Shown here: one piece after another, positions 53,771 to 62,599 of the stretch
Numbering within the stretch: position 1 is the first letter of the stretch
How the letters are laid out: every line of letters begins with the position of its first letter
Source of the DNA: Nocardioides halotolerans DSM 19273
Lineage (GTDB): Bacteria; Actinomycetota; Actinomycetes; Propionibacteriales; Nocardioidaceae
Assembly: GCF_000422805.1 (NCBI RefSeq)
Contig: NZ_AUGT01000009.1
Coordinates: 134,727-198,726, forward strand
Length of the DNA: 64,000 bases
Reading direction: 5' to 3'
Translations under genes and position numbers: made by a program
The notes under the pieces: generated by a model
Seen by the model: only the letters and a program-made list of their open reading frames with translations
Told to the model about the DNA's origin: nothing
Databases searched by the model: none

Positions 53771-54580
53771 GTGCTTCGGGCTGTCTCCGCCAACTTAGGG
53801 CGCCGCATTGCCGCCGCAGCGTGGGTTCGAAAAGTGCTCGGCCTGGTCGGCGACGAGGCGCTGGACCTTCTCTTTCTCCAGGAGGTGCCGCTCGGCGGGG
53901 GCTGGGCGGCTGCTGCTGAGGCCGCCGGGTTCGGTGTCGCGACCGATGCCACCCCGACCTACCGGGTGCGGTCGGCGCTGTTGTGGCGTCACCACACGGT
54001 GACTGCGGAGCCGTTCACGCTGCCGACCGCTGGCTATCACGGCTCGTACCTCGTTGCGGTGCGACTGAGTCTCCCGAACGTTGGCGAGACCACTGCCGTC
54101 TCGGTGCATGCCAGCCCCTCGCCCGTGGAGGCTCGGTATCTCGAGAAGTGGCTCGAGACCGGGCTCCCGCCACCGAAGCCGCGGCCCGCGGCCCGAGCAG
54201 GGGAACTGTGGGACTCAGATCTGGTCTTGGCGACTCTTGCCGGGCTCAGCGAAGAGTCGCCGGTGCTCGCCGCTGGAGACTTCAACGAGTGCCTGGCCTG
54301 GGACACAACCCATCGGGGGCAGTGGGGGAAGGAGTACTTCGCGCGGGTCACCGAGGCTGGACTGGTCTCCCTCACCCACCGCAGCGGCGCGTCGGAGACG
54401 CAGACCGCGTTCACTCACGACGGGCTGGAGTACCAGCTCGACCACGTGCTGGCCTCGCCGGCCGTGGCGGCAGAGGTGAGACGGTCGCCCCGTGTGGATC
54501 CGGGATGGTCTCGGGATCGCGTTGTCGCCGGAGAGATATCCGACCACGCGCCGTTGTGGTTCGAGGTCGGTGAGAGCTAG
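53771..54580 (+). CDS. endonuclease/exonuclease/phosphatase (EEP) fold enzyme
   Basis: The 269-residue protein keeps the EEP active site: Asn in VSANLGRRI, Glu in LLFLQEVPLGG, AAGDFNECLAWD and the final ISDHAPLWFEV. EEP enzymes cut phosphodiester bonds in DNA, RNA or lipids. TACTCT at 53759-53764 is six bases before the GTG start, a leaderless-style promoter. It follows the PGN_0703-like nuclease gene by 126 bases and probably forms its own unit. Confidence 0.85.
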   Translation: MLRAVSANLGRRIAAAAWVRKVLGLVGDEALDLLFLQEVPLGGGWAAAAEAAGFGVATDATPTYRVRSALLWRHHTVTAEPFTLPTAGYHGSYLVAVRLSLPNVGETTAVSVHASPSPVEARYLEKWLETGLPPPKPRPAARAGELWDSDLVLATLAGLSEESPVLAAGDFNECLAWDTTHRGQWGKEYFARVTEAGLVSLTHRSGASETQTAFTHDGLEYQLDHVLASPAVAAEVRRSPRVDPGWSRDRVVAGEISDHAPLWFEVGES

Positions 54581-54845
54581 GCGGTGCCTGCTGCTCCTGG
54601 AGCCCACAGGTCCAGAGGGTAGGGCGACGACTCGTTGCTGCCCCGCACGTAGTCGGAACGGCCGGGATCCGCCGGCGGTGGGGCCCGCCCGCGACGATGG
54701 TGGGCACACCCACACGAGGGGCTAGTCCAGATCCACCGTTCCAGCCGCCGACCTGGCGACAGGTGGCGAAGGCGCCAAGTGGTGGTGCCATGGTGAGGCT
54801 GCACGGCGGAATGACCAGACCCGCAGTCTGTACGACGATGTCCCT

Positions 54846-55868
54846 GTGGCCGACACCATCTGGGCTCGACTCGAAGAGTGCGTGGGGTATCTGTCAGAGC
54901 CGTTTCGCGCCTCAGAGATCGTGGGCTGGTTCAGACGTCACTATCCGGAGGTGAAGGAGCAGTCGCTGCGGGCGCACATCCAGGTCGCTACCTCGAATGC
55001 GTCGGCCGAATCACGGGGAATGTTCGCGAACCGGCGACCTCTCATCACACGGGTCGAGCATGGCGTCTACCGCCGGTATGACGGTGAAGCAGAATACGTC
55101 CGGCCGGGAGCTCACCGCCGCACGGCGATGACGCGCCGGCCGCGGGAGGTCGACATCGAGGATGCTGTCGACAGGTACCTGCGGCATCGCGACCCAACGG
55201 CCCGCTACACCTCCTTCGACTACTGCTTCAACCACTTCCAGCAGCGTCGCAGTGCCGTCGCTGGCTGGGATGAGCCGACCGGGATGGAAGCCAGCTGCTT
55301 CCACCTCGGCTTCTACCTCGCTAGCTGGGGCATGCTACGCGGGTCATCTGAGCTGCTGCAGCGAAGCGCCCGTCACCTGGTCCCTCTGGTCGAGACCGTG
55401 GCCGACGCTCCGGCCGAACTGTGGGATCTCGACCTCAACAGGTACGACGCGGAGAGCGTTGATCTGATCTACCGGACGTCGCTCGAGATTCGCCGCGCTC
55501 TCCGCCCGGTCGAGGCATCCGACATCTTGGTCACCAAGGTCATGCTCGGCGTGTTCGGCTGCGTGCCGGCGTTCGACACCTACTTCAAGAAGGGCTTCGG
55601 TGTCTCCACGTTCAACACGGGATCGTTGCACCTGGTCGGGGAGTTCTATCGGGCGAACGCGGCGAGGATTGATGGACTTCGAGAGCCGACGCTCGACTTC
55701 ACAACGGGACTCCCGAGCAGCCGGCTTTACACCCGAGCCAAGGTCGTGGACATGGTCTTCTTCGTTGAGGGCGGGACCCCTCTGGGAACCACCGGAGGAG
55801 ATGGTGGCGATCCCTCCAATGCCGGGGCTCGATGGCAGGCTCAAGAGGGTGGCGATGGATCTAGCTGA
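54846..55868 (+). CDS. unknown protein with N-terminal winged-helix-like domain
   Basis: The 340-residue protein begins with a DUF7669-like domain (PFRASEIVGWFRRHYPEVKE, then LRAHIQVATSNASAES and ITRVEHGVYRRYD), a winged-helix type found in some restriction-related proteins. The rest is unassigned; it contains TARYTSFDYCFNHFQQRRS and GVFGCVPAFDTYFKKGFG. It starts at GTG 54846, after a 265-base stretch without a gene. Its 3' end overlaps the next gene by about 68 bases, implying coupled expression. Confidence 0.65.
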   Translation: MADTIWARLEECVGYLSEPFRASEIVGWFRRHYPEVKEQSLRAHIQVATSNASAESRGMFANRRPLITRVEHGVYRRYDGEAEYVRPGAHRRTAMTRRPREVDIEDAVDRYLRHRDPTARYTSFDYCFNHFQQRRSAVAGWDEPTGMEASCFHLGFYLASWGMLRGSSELLQRSARHLVPLVETVADAPAELWDLDLNRYDAESVDLIYRTSLEIRRALRPVEASDILVTKVMLGVFGCVPAFDTYFKKGFGVSTFNTGSLHLVGEFYRANAARIDGLREPTLDFTTGLPSSRLYTRAKVVDMVFFVEGGTPLGTTGGDGGDPSNAGARWQAQEGGDGSS

Positions 55869-57165
55869 GGAACTCACCCTGAAGTTCGGCCCGCCGAACG
55901 GCGATGGCTGTTTTCTAGTCGGGGTGGTCGACGTGCTCCCCGAAACCAGCGAGGGAATTGCGCACGGCCGCACCGCCATGTGCATGCGCAGTGTGGTCCG
56001 CAGGCTCGGCTTCGGAAGAGTGCCAGACGACGAGGTCCGTCATGACGAGCACGGTGCGTCCGTCGAACTTCTGCCGAGGGTCCGGATCGCCGTCACTCGC
56101 AGTGTCATCCTCGACGGACCGGAGTCGATCGGGACACCGCGGCTACCCACGTCGGTCGACCAGGCGGCCTGGCTGGACTCGCACCCTCCCGCGGACCGTG
56201 ATGAGCAGACCGATCGCGCGTGGTGGGCGGCCGGCTTTCCAAGGGCCGAAGAAGACCAATGGCGTGAGCTTGTCCCACGCGTGGCGAAAGAGCACCACGA
56301 CACGGGGATGACAGAGCAGGAGATTCTGGACATCGCGATCCCTTGGAAGGTCGCTGGTTTCTCTCCTTCGGAGGCGGAGGAATGGTGGGGGCTCCTCGGC
56401 GAGAGCCTGAGTGGACCCGATCTGGCTCACTCGGCTCGAGACTGGCGCGACCGAGGATTCACCGCGCAGGAAGCGGCGCCGTGGTCCGGTTCCTGGCCCG
56501 GCCCCGCTGAGTCACCAGAGGGTGCTCAGATGTTCCGCGACCTGGGCTGGCATCCGTTCGACGTCTGGCTCCTCAACGAGTTCATCGATCGCGAGACCAA
56601 CCCCGACTTTGAGCACGCCCGTCGTGTGTTCGCGAAGATGGACCCGGGCGATGCGATGGACATGGCGCGAGCCGGCATGACACCCGGGGACGGCTGGGAC
56701 GAGTTCACCGAGACTGATGGCCACGACTGGCGACAAGAACTACGCAACTCCTACGCGAAGCGGACACCGATCGATCCCGTCGTCGCCATGCACATCAACC
56801 ACCACGTCTGGCTGGGGTACGGCACAGAGCCCCCCGACGATGTCCCGTTCCGGCACGAACGGCTCTGGGACCTACACGACCAGGCGAACGAGTCGGCCCA
56901 AAGGGAGGGACGAAGCCAACCGTACGGGCTGCCGCGCACAGTCAAGCCGACAGGTACAGCGGCTGGCGTCGGGCCGACGCCTGGCCGCGATGTCTGTCCC
57001 GGCAGTGGCGGGCCCGTGGTCCTCCTCGATCGCAGCGACTACGGCGGCTGGTGCGTGAGATGCCCCGAGTGCGCCACCATCTTCGACGGGCACCCGCTCG
57101 AACGCCTGGACGAACACGTCCGACCGTCCACTCACGAGACCGCGACTAGCGAGGATGACCTGTAG
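55801..57165 (+). CDS. unknown protein with repeated AGF-x3-EA-x2-W motif and zinc-finger-like end
   Basis: A 454-residue protein with a helical repeat: AWWAAGFPRAEEDQWRE, PWKVAGFSPSEAEEWWG and DWRDRGFTAQEAAPW show the same W-x-(A/D)-GF-x3-EA-x2-W pattern. The end has CPGSGGPV, CVRCPECATIF and HPLERLDEHV, which could bind zinc. No known family. ATG 55801 is preceded directly by GGAGGAG; ATG 55855 is the main alternative and would reduce the overlap with the upstream gene to 14 bases. It may be an adaptor of a defence complex. Confidence 0.65.
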   Translation: MVAIPPMPGLDGRLKRVAMDLAEELTLKFGPPNGDGCFLVGVVDVLPETSEGIAHGRTAMCMRSVVRRLGFGRVPDDEVRHDEHGASVELLPRVRIAVTRSVILDGPESIGTPRLPTSVDQAAWLDSHPPADRDEQTDRAWWAAGFPRAEEDQWRELVPRVAKEHHDTGMTEQEILDIAIPWKVAGFSPSEAEEWWGLLGESLSGPDLAHSARDWRDRGFTAQEAAPWSGSWPGPAESPEGAQMFRDLGWHPFDVWLLNEFIDRETNPDFEHARRVFAKMDPGDAMDMARAGMTPGDGWDEFTETDGHDWRQELRNSYAKRTPIDPVVAMHINHHVWLGYGTEPPDDVPFRHERLWDLHDQANESAQREGRSQPYGLPRTVKPTGTAAGVGPTPGRDVCPGSGGPVVLLDRSDYGGWCVRCPECATIFDGHPLERLDEHVRPSTHETATSEDDL

Positions 57166-57284
57166 CTGCCAGGGCCCGTGTTGAAGGGACGTGGCGGCCG
57201 CTTTACAGCGTCGGCGACACGGTCAGCCTGGAGGCCTCAGTTCGTGCCGCCTGTCGGTTGGCAACGTGGGCGTGAGAGGTGAGG

Positions 57285-58478
57285 ATGTCGGCGATGCCAC
57301 CCGACCAGCTCGACGCCGATCCGCGCACCGCAACCGTGCAAGGTTCACGCAGCAGCCGCCGCGCTCTTGCAAAGAGAGCTCAAGTCTTGTTCGCGATTCT
57401 CGGCCCTGGAGAGCAGGCCGTGTGGGCGCTGATGAGCGCGGGCATGCAACCGAAGGTCGGCGTGATCACCGGCTCCCGGTTGATCCTGTTCCCGCTCAAC
57501 GAGCTCGACCCGTCCACGCAGTTGCTGGTTGCGCCGTACACGCTCGAGGAGGGGAGGAAGAAGGTCATCGGGCAGGCCGTGACCGTTCGGGACCGACACG
57601 GGGCACGAGCCGACCTCAACCTGCCGCTGTTGGACCTCCAAGAGCTACGCCGCGCCGCCGGGACACTCCTGGACTTCAGCAGCGACCCAGCCGGCGTCGG
57701 CAACCCGGCAGACTCCGATCTCGGGATCGTCCCGCGGGGAGGCGCAGAAGGAACCGACGAGCTTGGACGGCCCACGTACGGTCAGGCCGCGGCCGGCGGA
57801 GCCTGGCGGTGGGGACGCCCGGTCTTCTCCTGGCAGGAAGCGGAGCAGATGGCCGCCGACCACATGCGGCACCTGAGGTTCGACGGCGTGATGCTGACCC
57901 CTCCCGGGCGAGACAACGGGCTCGATGTCATCGCACGGACCGGCGCCGCGCAGGTCAAGTACCACGTCGCAGCCACCGGCGGGCCCGAGATCCAACGGTT
58001 GCGCGGCGCAGCCGACGCCTTCGCGATCCGCTTGTTCTACGCCACCGGATACACCACTGAGGCGTTCGCGGCCGCGGAGACACTAGGCGTGGCTGCGTTT
58101 CAGTTCACCACCTCCGGTGATGTGGTCGCGGTCAACGGTCCGGCCCAGACGCTGATGGCCACTCAGGCACCACCCTCGCCCGGGCCGCAACGTGGCGCGC
58201 TGGGCCAGCTGACCAGGCAAGGTCGTCAGGAACGAGCCCTGGAGTGGGCACGACAGATCCAGGCCGCAGCGAACGAACCCATCAGCAACCGCAAACGCAA
58301 GGGCGGCCGCCAGCTTCTCGCCCGTCAGCAGGCGCTCCAGCTCATGATTGCCGGTCTCGCCCAGGTGGAGGACAGCGAGAACCCGCTGTACAAGAAGGGC
58401 CGCAAGGACAAGACAATGACCGAGGCTGAGAAGGCCCTCAAGCAGGCCGCCGCGACTCTCGGCATCAGGTTGCGCTGA
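57285..58478 (+). CDS. Mrr-type restriction endonuclease
   Basis: A 397-residue protein with an Mrr-type nuclease domain in the middle. SWQEAEQMAADHMRHL (about 184), GRDNGLDVIARTG (Asp about 210-214) and AAQVKYHVAATGG (QxK about 223) form the D-(E/Q)xK active site. The N-terminal region (FAILGPGEQAVWALMSAGMQ) and C-terminal helical part are additional. Mrr enzymes cut methylated or foreign DNA. ATG 57285 follows AGAGG by five bases; GTG 57279 and ATG 57294 are also possible. It is the last gene of the island before housekeeping-looking genes. Confidence 0.8.
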   Translation: MSAMPPDQLDADPRTATVQGSRSSRRALAKRAQVLFAILGPGEQAVWALMSAGMQPKVGVITGSRLILFPLNELDPSTQLLVAPYTLEEGRKKVIGQAVTVRDRHGARADLNLPLLDLQELRRAAGTLLDFSSDPAGVGNPADSDLGIVPRGGAEGTDELGRPTYGQAAAGGAWRWGRPVFSWQEAEQMAADHMRHLRFDGVMLTPPGRDNGLDVIARTGAAQVKYHVAATGGPEIQRLRGAADAFAIRLFYATGYTTEAFAAAETLGVAAFQFTTSGDVVAVNGPAQTLMATQAPPSPGPQRGALGQLTRQGRQERALEWARQIQAAANEPISNRKRKGGRQLLARQQALQLMIAGLAQVEDSENPLYKKGRKDKTMTEAEKALKQAAATLGIRLR

Positions 58479-58712
58479 GAAGGGGCACGGGTGCTGGGCC
58501 CTGCCGAGTCCCGAGCAGTACCCCCGACCCTCAGACAGTCGCCTCGGGTCGGTAGCAACTGCGTGCCACTCGACTCCAGGCGTTCCGACTCTGATGTCGG
58601 GATATTCCGACCTCCACCGAACTTGGGACTGCAATTGTCCGCAACTCGCAGGTCAGAGTTATTCCCCAGACCCCCCAAGGGCCCGGGGCCAGGAACGTGC
58701 CCTGGCGAGCGC

Positions 58713-59342
58713 TCAGGATAGCGACGAGGAGGCTCGGGATCCGCTCCGGGCGTCGAGGCGGCGTGACAGCGGTGCGGTGCGGAGGAGCAGCACTCCCGTC
58801 ACCACCCAGGCGAGCGCGAACGGGACCAGCAGCAGGATCCGGGCATCCTCCTCGTTGACGAAGGCGAGGATGCACGCGGACACCAGCAGCAGCGCTCCGG
58901 CGCTCCGCGGGAGCAGCCCGGACCGCAGCACCGTCACGGCCACCAGTGCCACCCCCACGACCAGGAGGGCGACGCCCGGCAGGACGAACGCCGGCATCAG
59001 GTCCTCCATCGCGTCGTGCGCGACCGCCTGGAGGCCCGCGCCGGCGGCGAGGACGACGACGGCCAGCCCGCAGCTGGCCAGCCCGGCGGACCCGGTCCGG
59101 CCGAGGAGTCCGAGCCTCTTGAGGATCCACATCAGCCCCGCCACGGCGACCAGCAGCGCGAGCGCGCCAGCGGCGTACAGCACGTTCACCAGGGCCGACT
59201 GCGGCCTCATGGGATGGCTCAGGCACTCGTCGCCCACACAGCCGGTCGGCAGGAGCGCCGCCCGAACGGCACTCACCGCGAAGCAGACGCCGGACACGAT
59301 CGCCGCCCAGCCTGCGGCCCTCGACAACGTGGACTCGGTCAC
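58713..59342 (-). CDS. six-helix membrane protein
   Basis: A 209-residue protein with about six transmembrane helices (GWAAIVSGVCFAVSAVRAALL, YAAGALALLVAVAGLMWIL and others) and a short Arg/Ser tail. The pattern recalls DUF998-type proteins, but I cannot be sure. It is convergent with the Mrr-type gene and probably belongs to the chromosome rather than the island. Confidence 0.6.
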   Translation of the reverse strand: MTESTLSRAAGWAAIVSGVCFAVSAVRAALLPTGCVGDECLSHPMRPQSALVNVLYAAGALALLVAVAGLMWILKRLGLLGRTGSAGLASCGLAVVVLAAGAGLQAVAHDAMEDLMPAFVLPGVALLVVGVALVAVTVLRSGLLPRSAGALLLVSACILAFVNEEDARILLLVPFALAWVVTGVLLLRTAPLSRRLDARSGSRASSSLS

Positions 59343-59417
59343 GCGGGTCCCTCCCCTCGCCGTCTCGCAGTGTGCGCTCGCGCGCTCCGTCAGGCAACGG
59401 GTCCGGCGGACAGCGGA

Positions 59418-59445
59418 ACGTCCCGGCCCCCCTGGGCCGGGACGT
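59418..59445. terminator. 12-base-pair hairpin
   Basis: ACGTCCCGGCCC and GGGCCGGGACGT pair perfectly across a CCCT loop. The hairpin lies between the start of the membrane protein gene (58713-59342) and the end of the beta-helix gene, so it could end leftward transcription. There is no T run. Confidence 0.55.
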
Positions 59446-59550
59446 CCGTTGGGCCGCGCTTCCTGTCACCCCCGGGCTGGCGGTAGGAGAACGTGGTCCG
59501 GTGCGGGAGTTGTAGCTCTCGCGGGGGTTGGGAGCCGAAGCTCCCATCCG

Positions 59551-59588
59551 GGCCCGGGGAACCCCGACCCCTTGGGGTCCCCCGGGCC
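59551..59588 (-). terminator. terminator hairpin after the beta-helix gene
   Basis: Outer arms GGCCCGGGG and CCCCGGGCC pair over nine bases, with an inner GACCCC-TT-GGGGTC stem. The structure starts seven bases beyond the minus-strand stop at 59595. A smaller GGGAGC-CGAA-GCTCCC hairpin (59530-59545) follows. Confidence 0.75.
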
Positions 59589-59594
59589 AGGTCT

Positions 59595-61160
59595 CTAGGT
59601 GTGGCGGGTTCGGCTCTGGGTGCTGTGGTGGTGCTTCCCGCCGTGGTGCTTGCCGCCGTGGTGCGCGGAGTGCGGGTGGTTGTGGTGGCCCTTGCCGCCG
59701 TGGTGCGCCGAGTGCGGGTGGCCCTTGCCGCCCTTCCCACCCTTGCCGCCCTTCCCACCCTTGCCGCCCTTGCCGCCGTGGTGCGCAGCGTGGCCGTGAC
59801 CGTGGTGGCCCTTGCCGCCGTGGTGGGCGGAGTGCGGGTGGCCCTTGCCGCCCTTCCCGCCTTTGCCGCCGCGGGTGCCGTGGTTGTTGCGGTGACCCTT
59901 CGCGCGGGCCTCGTAGGCGCCGATGTCGGCGCCGCGCTTGCCGTCGCCGTTGCCGTCGACACCGACCCGGCGGCCGTGCAGGTCCTTCTTCATCGGCGCC
60001 GGGCGGCCGGCGTCGACGAGCGGGCTGCGGGGGCCCGGGACGAGCTTGCTGCCCCTGAACCCCGGGTCGACGTACCGGTCGCCGTTCATCAGGTGGATGC
60101 CGTTCATCGACCCGCGCCAGTAGACGTTGTTGCCGCCGGACATGGTGCCCTCGAGGTAGCCGATCCGGCCAGCGACGTCGAGGACGTTGTTGTAGAGCAT
60201 GAAGTACGACGCCGTGCAGCCCGCGTAGCAGGAGAAGCCCAGGGAGTTGGAGCCGGTGAGCTTCACCGAGTTGTTCACCGCGACCGTGCCGCGGACCGGG
60301 CCGAAGAAGTCGGCGTCGCCGCGGGTGATCAGGAACTCGGTGTCCTTCAAGGTCGAGGTGACCTGGTTGTAGGCGTAGGTCGTGTCGGCGGAGCGGTTGT
60401 TGCCGAGCTCGGTGAAGGTCCGGTTGTTGCTCGCGGTGTTGTGGTGCACGAGCGACCCGATGCCGCCGTAGATCTCGACCGCCGACCCGTCGGTGCCGAA
60501 GTCGGCCGACGGCGCCCAGTTGTCGGTGATGGTGTTGTAGGCGACCTCGGTGTTGTCGCCCTGGACGACCACGCCGACCGCGCCGTAGTCGTCGAACTCG
60601 CCGGGGGTGTTGGGAGCCATCCGGTCGTTGTGGTGCAGGTAGTTGCGGACGACCTTGGTGTTCCTGGCGTGCTCGGCGACGTCGATGCCGTGGATGTTGT
60701 GCGTCGCCTCGACGTTGCTGACCACGTTGCCCGTGCCGTCGGTCCAGATGCCGTTGGTGGTGCAGTAGGCCACGGTGAAGTCCGTCATGGTGACGTAGGA
60801 GCCGCCCACCTCGAGGCAGTCACCGGTGACGACCGGCCTGGCGCCGGAGCCGTAGGCGCCGATCGTGATCGGGGCGCCGGCGGTGCCCGACTTCCAGATC
60901 GCCAGCTTGCCGGAGAACGTCGCGCCGCGCTGCAGCAGCACCTGGTCACCCGGCCCGAGCGGCAGGCCGGACGCCCGGGCGAGCGTCTTGATGGCGGTGC
61001 CGGGCGAGGTGCCGGTGCTGGAGTCGCTGCCGTCTGGTGAGACGTAGTACGTCGTGGCACCGGCGGCCTGCGCGACGGACGTCGGCAGCGTCAGGGAGGC
61101 GCCGGCCGCGGCGACGGCGACGACAGCCAGTCGGGCGGCGGTGGAGAGGGTGGTGGACAT
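59595..61160 (-). CDS. secreted right-handed beta-helix protein with His/Gly/Lys-rich tail
   Basis: A 521-residue protein with a signal peptide (TAARLAVVAVAAAGASL, cut after AQA), then TYYVSPDGSDSSTGTSPGTA and a parallel beta-helix (residues about 80-400), as in pectate-lyase-like or polysaccharide-binding proteins. Near the end it has GADIGAYEA, then a low-complexity tail of HHGGKG and GGKGGKGGKG repeats rich in His, about 95 residues. The tail is likely metal- or surface-binding. The substrate is unknown. ATG 61160 is favoured over ATG 61169. A terminator follows. Confidence 0.82.
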   Translation of the reverse strand: MSTTLSTAARLAVVAVAAAGASLTLPTSVAQAAGATTYYVSPDGSDSSTGTSPGTAIKTLARASGLPLGPGDQVLLQRGATFSGKLAIWKSGTAGAPITIGAYGSGARPVVTGDCLEVGGSYVTMTDFTVAYCTTNGIWTDGTGNVVSNVEATHNIHGIDVAEHARNTKVVRNYLHHNDRMAPNTPGEFDDYGAVGVVVQGDNTEVAYNTITDNWAPSADFGTDGSAVEIYGGIGSLVHHNTASNNRTFTELGNNRSADTTYAYNQVTSTLKDTEFLITRGDADFFGPVRGTVAVNNSVKLTGSNSLGFSCYAGCTASYFMLYNNVLDVAGRIGYLEGTMSGGNNVYWRGSMNGIHLMNGDRYVDPGFRGSKLVPGPRSPLVDAGRPAPMKKDLHGRRVGVDGNGDGKRGADIGAYEARAKGHRNNHGTRGGKGGKGGKGHPHSAHHGGKGHHGHGHAAHHGGKGGKGGKGGKGGKGGKGHPHSAHHGGKGHHNHPHSAHHGGKHHGGKHHHSTQSRTRHT

Positions 61161-61800
61161 CGGGGCCATCCAGGGGTCGTGGTCCGTCGTCCGTGGGCCG
61201 CCGGACCTCGTCGCAGGAGGTCGTGGGCGGCCGGGGGTTCACGGAAGGCGTGACCGGTGGGGGGTCCGTGACCTCAGGGGGGTTGGTCACGCCCTTAGGT
61301 TCGCCACCGGGTAACAGCGCGTGAAGACGTTCTGTAGATGATCAGTAGATCGTCGACGGCATAGTCATTTCGGACTAGTCCGATTAGCCCCGTAACGTGT
61401 GACAGGTGTGACTCAGAGGGACAGTCGAGGGTCGTGAGGACGCAGGCGGTATAGACAGAGGTAACGACTAGACCACCGAAATCCACAGAACGGTGACACC
61501 CGTGGCGGCCTGCCCGTGGCGGGGCGAGCCGGCTCTCCGTGCGGTCGCGGCCCCGTCGCCGTACCTGGGCGTGGTCGGGTCCAGAAGTGGCCTCCGACGG
61601 GTTCCCCCACGGCCGTGAGTTGGTACTGTTTGCCACAGCAACAGGTGCAACATCCAGCTGGTCTGACGCCGGTGGGGTTTTGGGACCAACGGCGTTCTTG
61701 CTTGTAGGGCTTCCTGCAGGTCGGGAGCGGCGAGTCACCGCATCTATTGCGGGGCCGTCGAGTTGGCGGCCTCACGCCCCGACTAAGGAGTAATCGAGCA
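61161..61800. other. long intergenic region before cspA
   Basis: These 640 bases hold the promoter of the leftward beta-helix gene and a long leader of cspA. A perfect 12-base palindrome, CGGACTAGTCCG, lies at 61371-61382. Near cspA, AAGGAG precedes the ATG by ten bases. I see no gene; the minus-strand frame 61295-61738 overlaps the regulatory part and has no ribosome site or family features. Confidence 0.5.
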
Positions 61801-62004
61801 ATGGCTCAGGGCACCGTGAAGTGGTTCAACGCCGAGAAGGGTTTCGGCTTCATTGCGCAGGAGGACGGCGGCGACGACGTCTTCGTGCACTACTCGGCGA
61901 TCCAGTCGCAGGGTTACAAGTCCCTCGACGAGAACCAGAAGGTTGAGTTCGACGTCACCCAGGGTCCCAAGGGTCCCCAGGCGGAGAACGTTCGTCCTCT
62001 CTGA
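61801..62004 (+). CDS. cspA: cold-shock protein
   Basis: The 67-residue protein is a nucleic-acid-binding cold-shock domain with RNP1 KGFGFI and RNP2 VFVHY and the opening [13 protein letters not shown]. It binds single-stranded RNA and DNA and melts secondary structures at low temperature. ATG 61801 has AAGGAG upstream; the long leader suggests post-transcriptional control. A hairpin terminator follows. Confidence 0.96.
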   Translation: MAQGTVKWFNAEKGFGFIAQEDGGDDVFVHYSAIQSQGYKSLDENQKVEFDVTQGPKGPQAENVRPL

Positions 62005-62020
62005 CCCGGATCAACCTCGC

Positions 62021-62048
62021 GAGGCCCCACCCTGTCGGGTGGGGCCTC
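62021..62048 (+). terminator. cspA hairpin terminator
   Basis: GAGGCCCCACCC and GGGTGGGGCCTC form a perfect 12-base stem with a TGTC loop, 16 bases past the cspA stop. Confidence 0.85.
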
Positions 62049-62190
62049 GTGCGTTGTTCGGGTGGTGTGCCCACCACCCGTTCGGATCACTGTCTAGGTC
62101 GACCGCGCCCACTACGCTGGATACCAGCAGGAGCGTCCCGGGTCCCTGTCACACCCGGGTGCACAGATCACCGCGGAGGGAGGACCCGGC

Positions 62191-62334
62191 ATGCACGACC
62201 AGTTCGACGTGACGCTCGAGGACGCCGACCTCCTGCGCGAGGTGGAGCTCACCACCAACCTCATCATCGCGGCCAGCGAGGCCGACGAGCACCTCTCGAC
62301 GGCGGAGATCGACCGGATCCTCGGGCTGGCTTAA
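62191..62334 (+). CDS. small conserved-looking protein (47 residues)
   Basis: A 47-residue acidic protein (HDQFDVTLEDADLLREVELT then TNLIIAASEADEHLS and TAEIDRILGL). The pattern, an ELT-x-LIIAA helix followed by EID-x-LG, is one I have seen in small actinobacterial proteins but it has no known function. GAGGGAGG gives a good ribosome site before the ATG. The gene is too short for standard ORF cut-offs. It lies downstream of cspA, past its terminator. Confidence 0.7.
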   Translation: MHDQFDVTLEDADLLREVELTTNLIIAASEADEHLSTAEIDRILGLA

Positions 62335-62372
62335 TACCCCCGCGAGCTCGTCGCTTGATACCCCCGCGAGCT
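62334..62372. repeat. two direct copies of ATACCCCCGCGAGCT
   Basis: The 15-base sequence occurs at 62334-62348 and 62358-62372, 24 bases apart. The ATACCCCC start resembles half of a CsoR operator. The stretch that follows, to 62560, is a low-complexity GC-rich region without a gene. Confidence 0.7.
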
Positions 62373-62564
62373 TCGGCCCCCAATCCGCGGCGCCAGCTTC
62401 GCGGCGCCTCGCTCGCTGCACTCGCTGCGGCGCGGGCGCCGCGGCTCGGAGGCCGATCGCGGGGCGCCTCGCTTCGCTCGGAACTACCGGGTCGCTTCGC
62501 TCCCATTGCTCCCATTGCGTCTTCGACCCGCATGGCTCGTCTGGGCGGCCGCCGGCGTCTGCAC

Positions 62565-62592
62565 TTGACTTCATACCCTAGGGGGGTAGGGT
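62565..62592 (+). promoter_or_regulatory. csoR promoter overlapping a CsoR-type operator
   Basis: TTGACT (62565-62570) and TAGGGT (62587-62592) are -35 and -10 boxes 16 bases apart, and the start codon is seven bases downstream, so the mRNA is leaderless. Between them TACCC-TAGGG-GGGTA forms the inverted repeat expected for CsoR. Confidence 0.75.
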
Positions 62593-62599
62593 AGCGCTC

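Noticed and set aside
61295..61738. Minus-strand open frame upstream of the beta-helix gene
   Set aside because: It lies across the likely promoter and cspA leader region, has low-complexity composition and no ribosome site.
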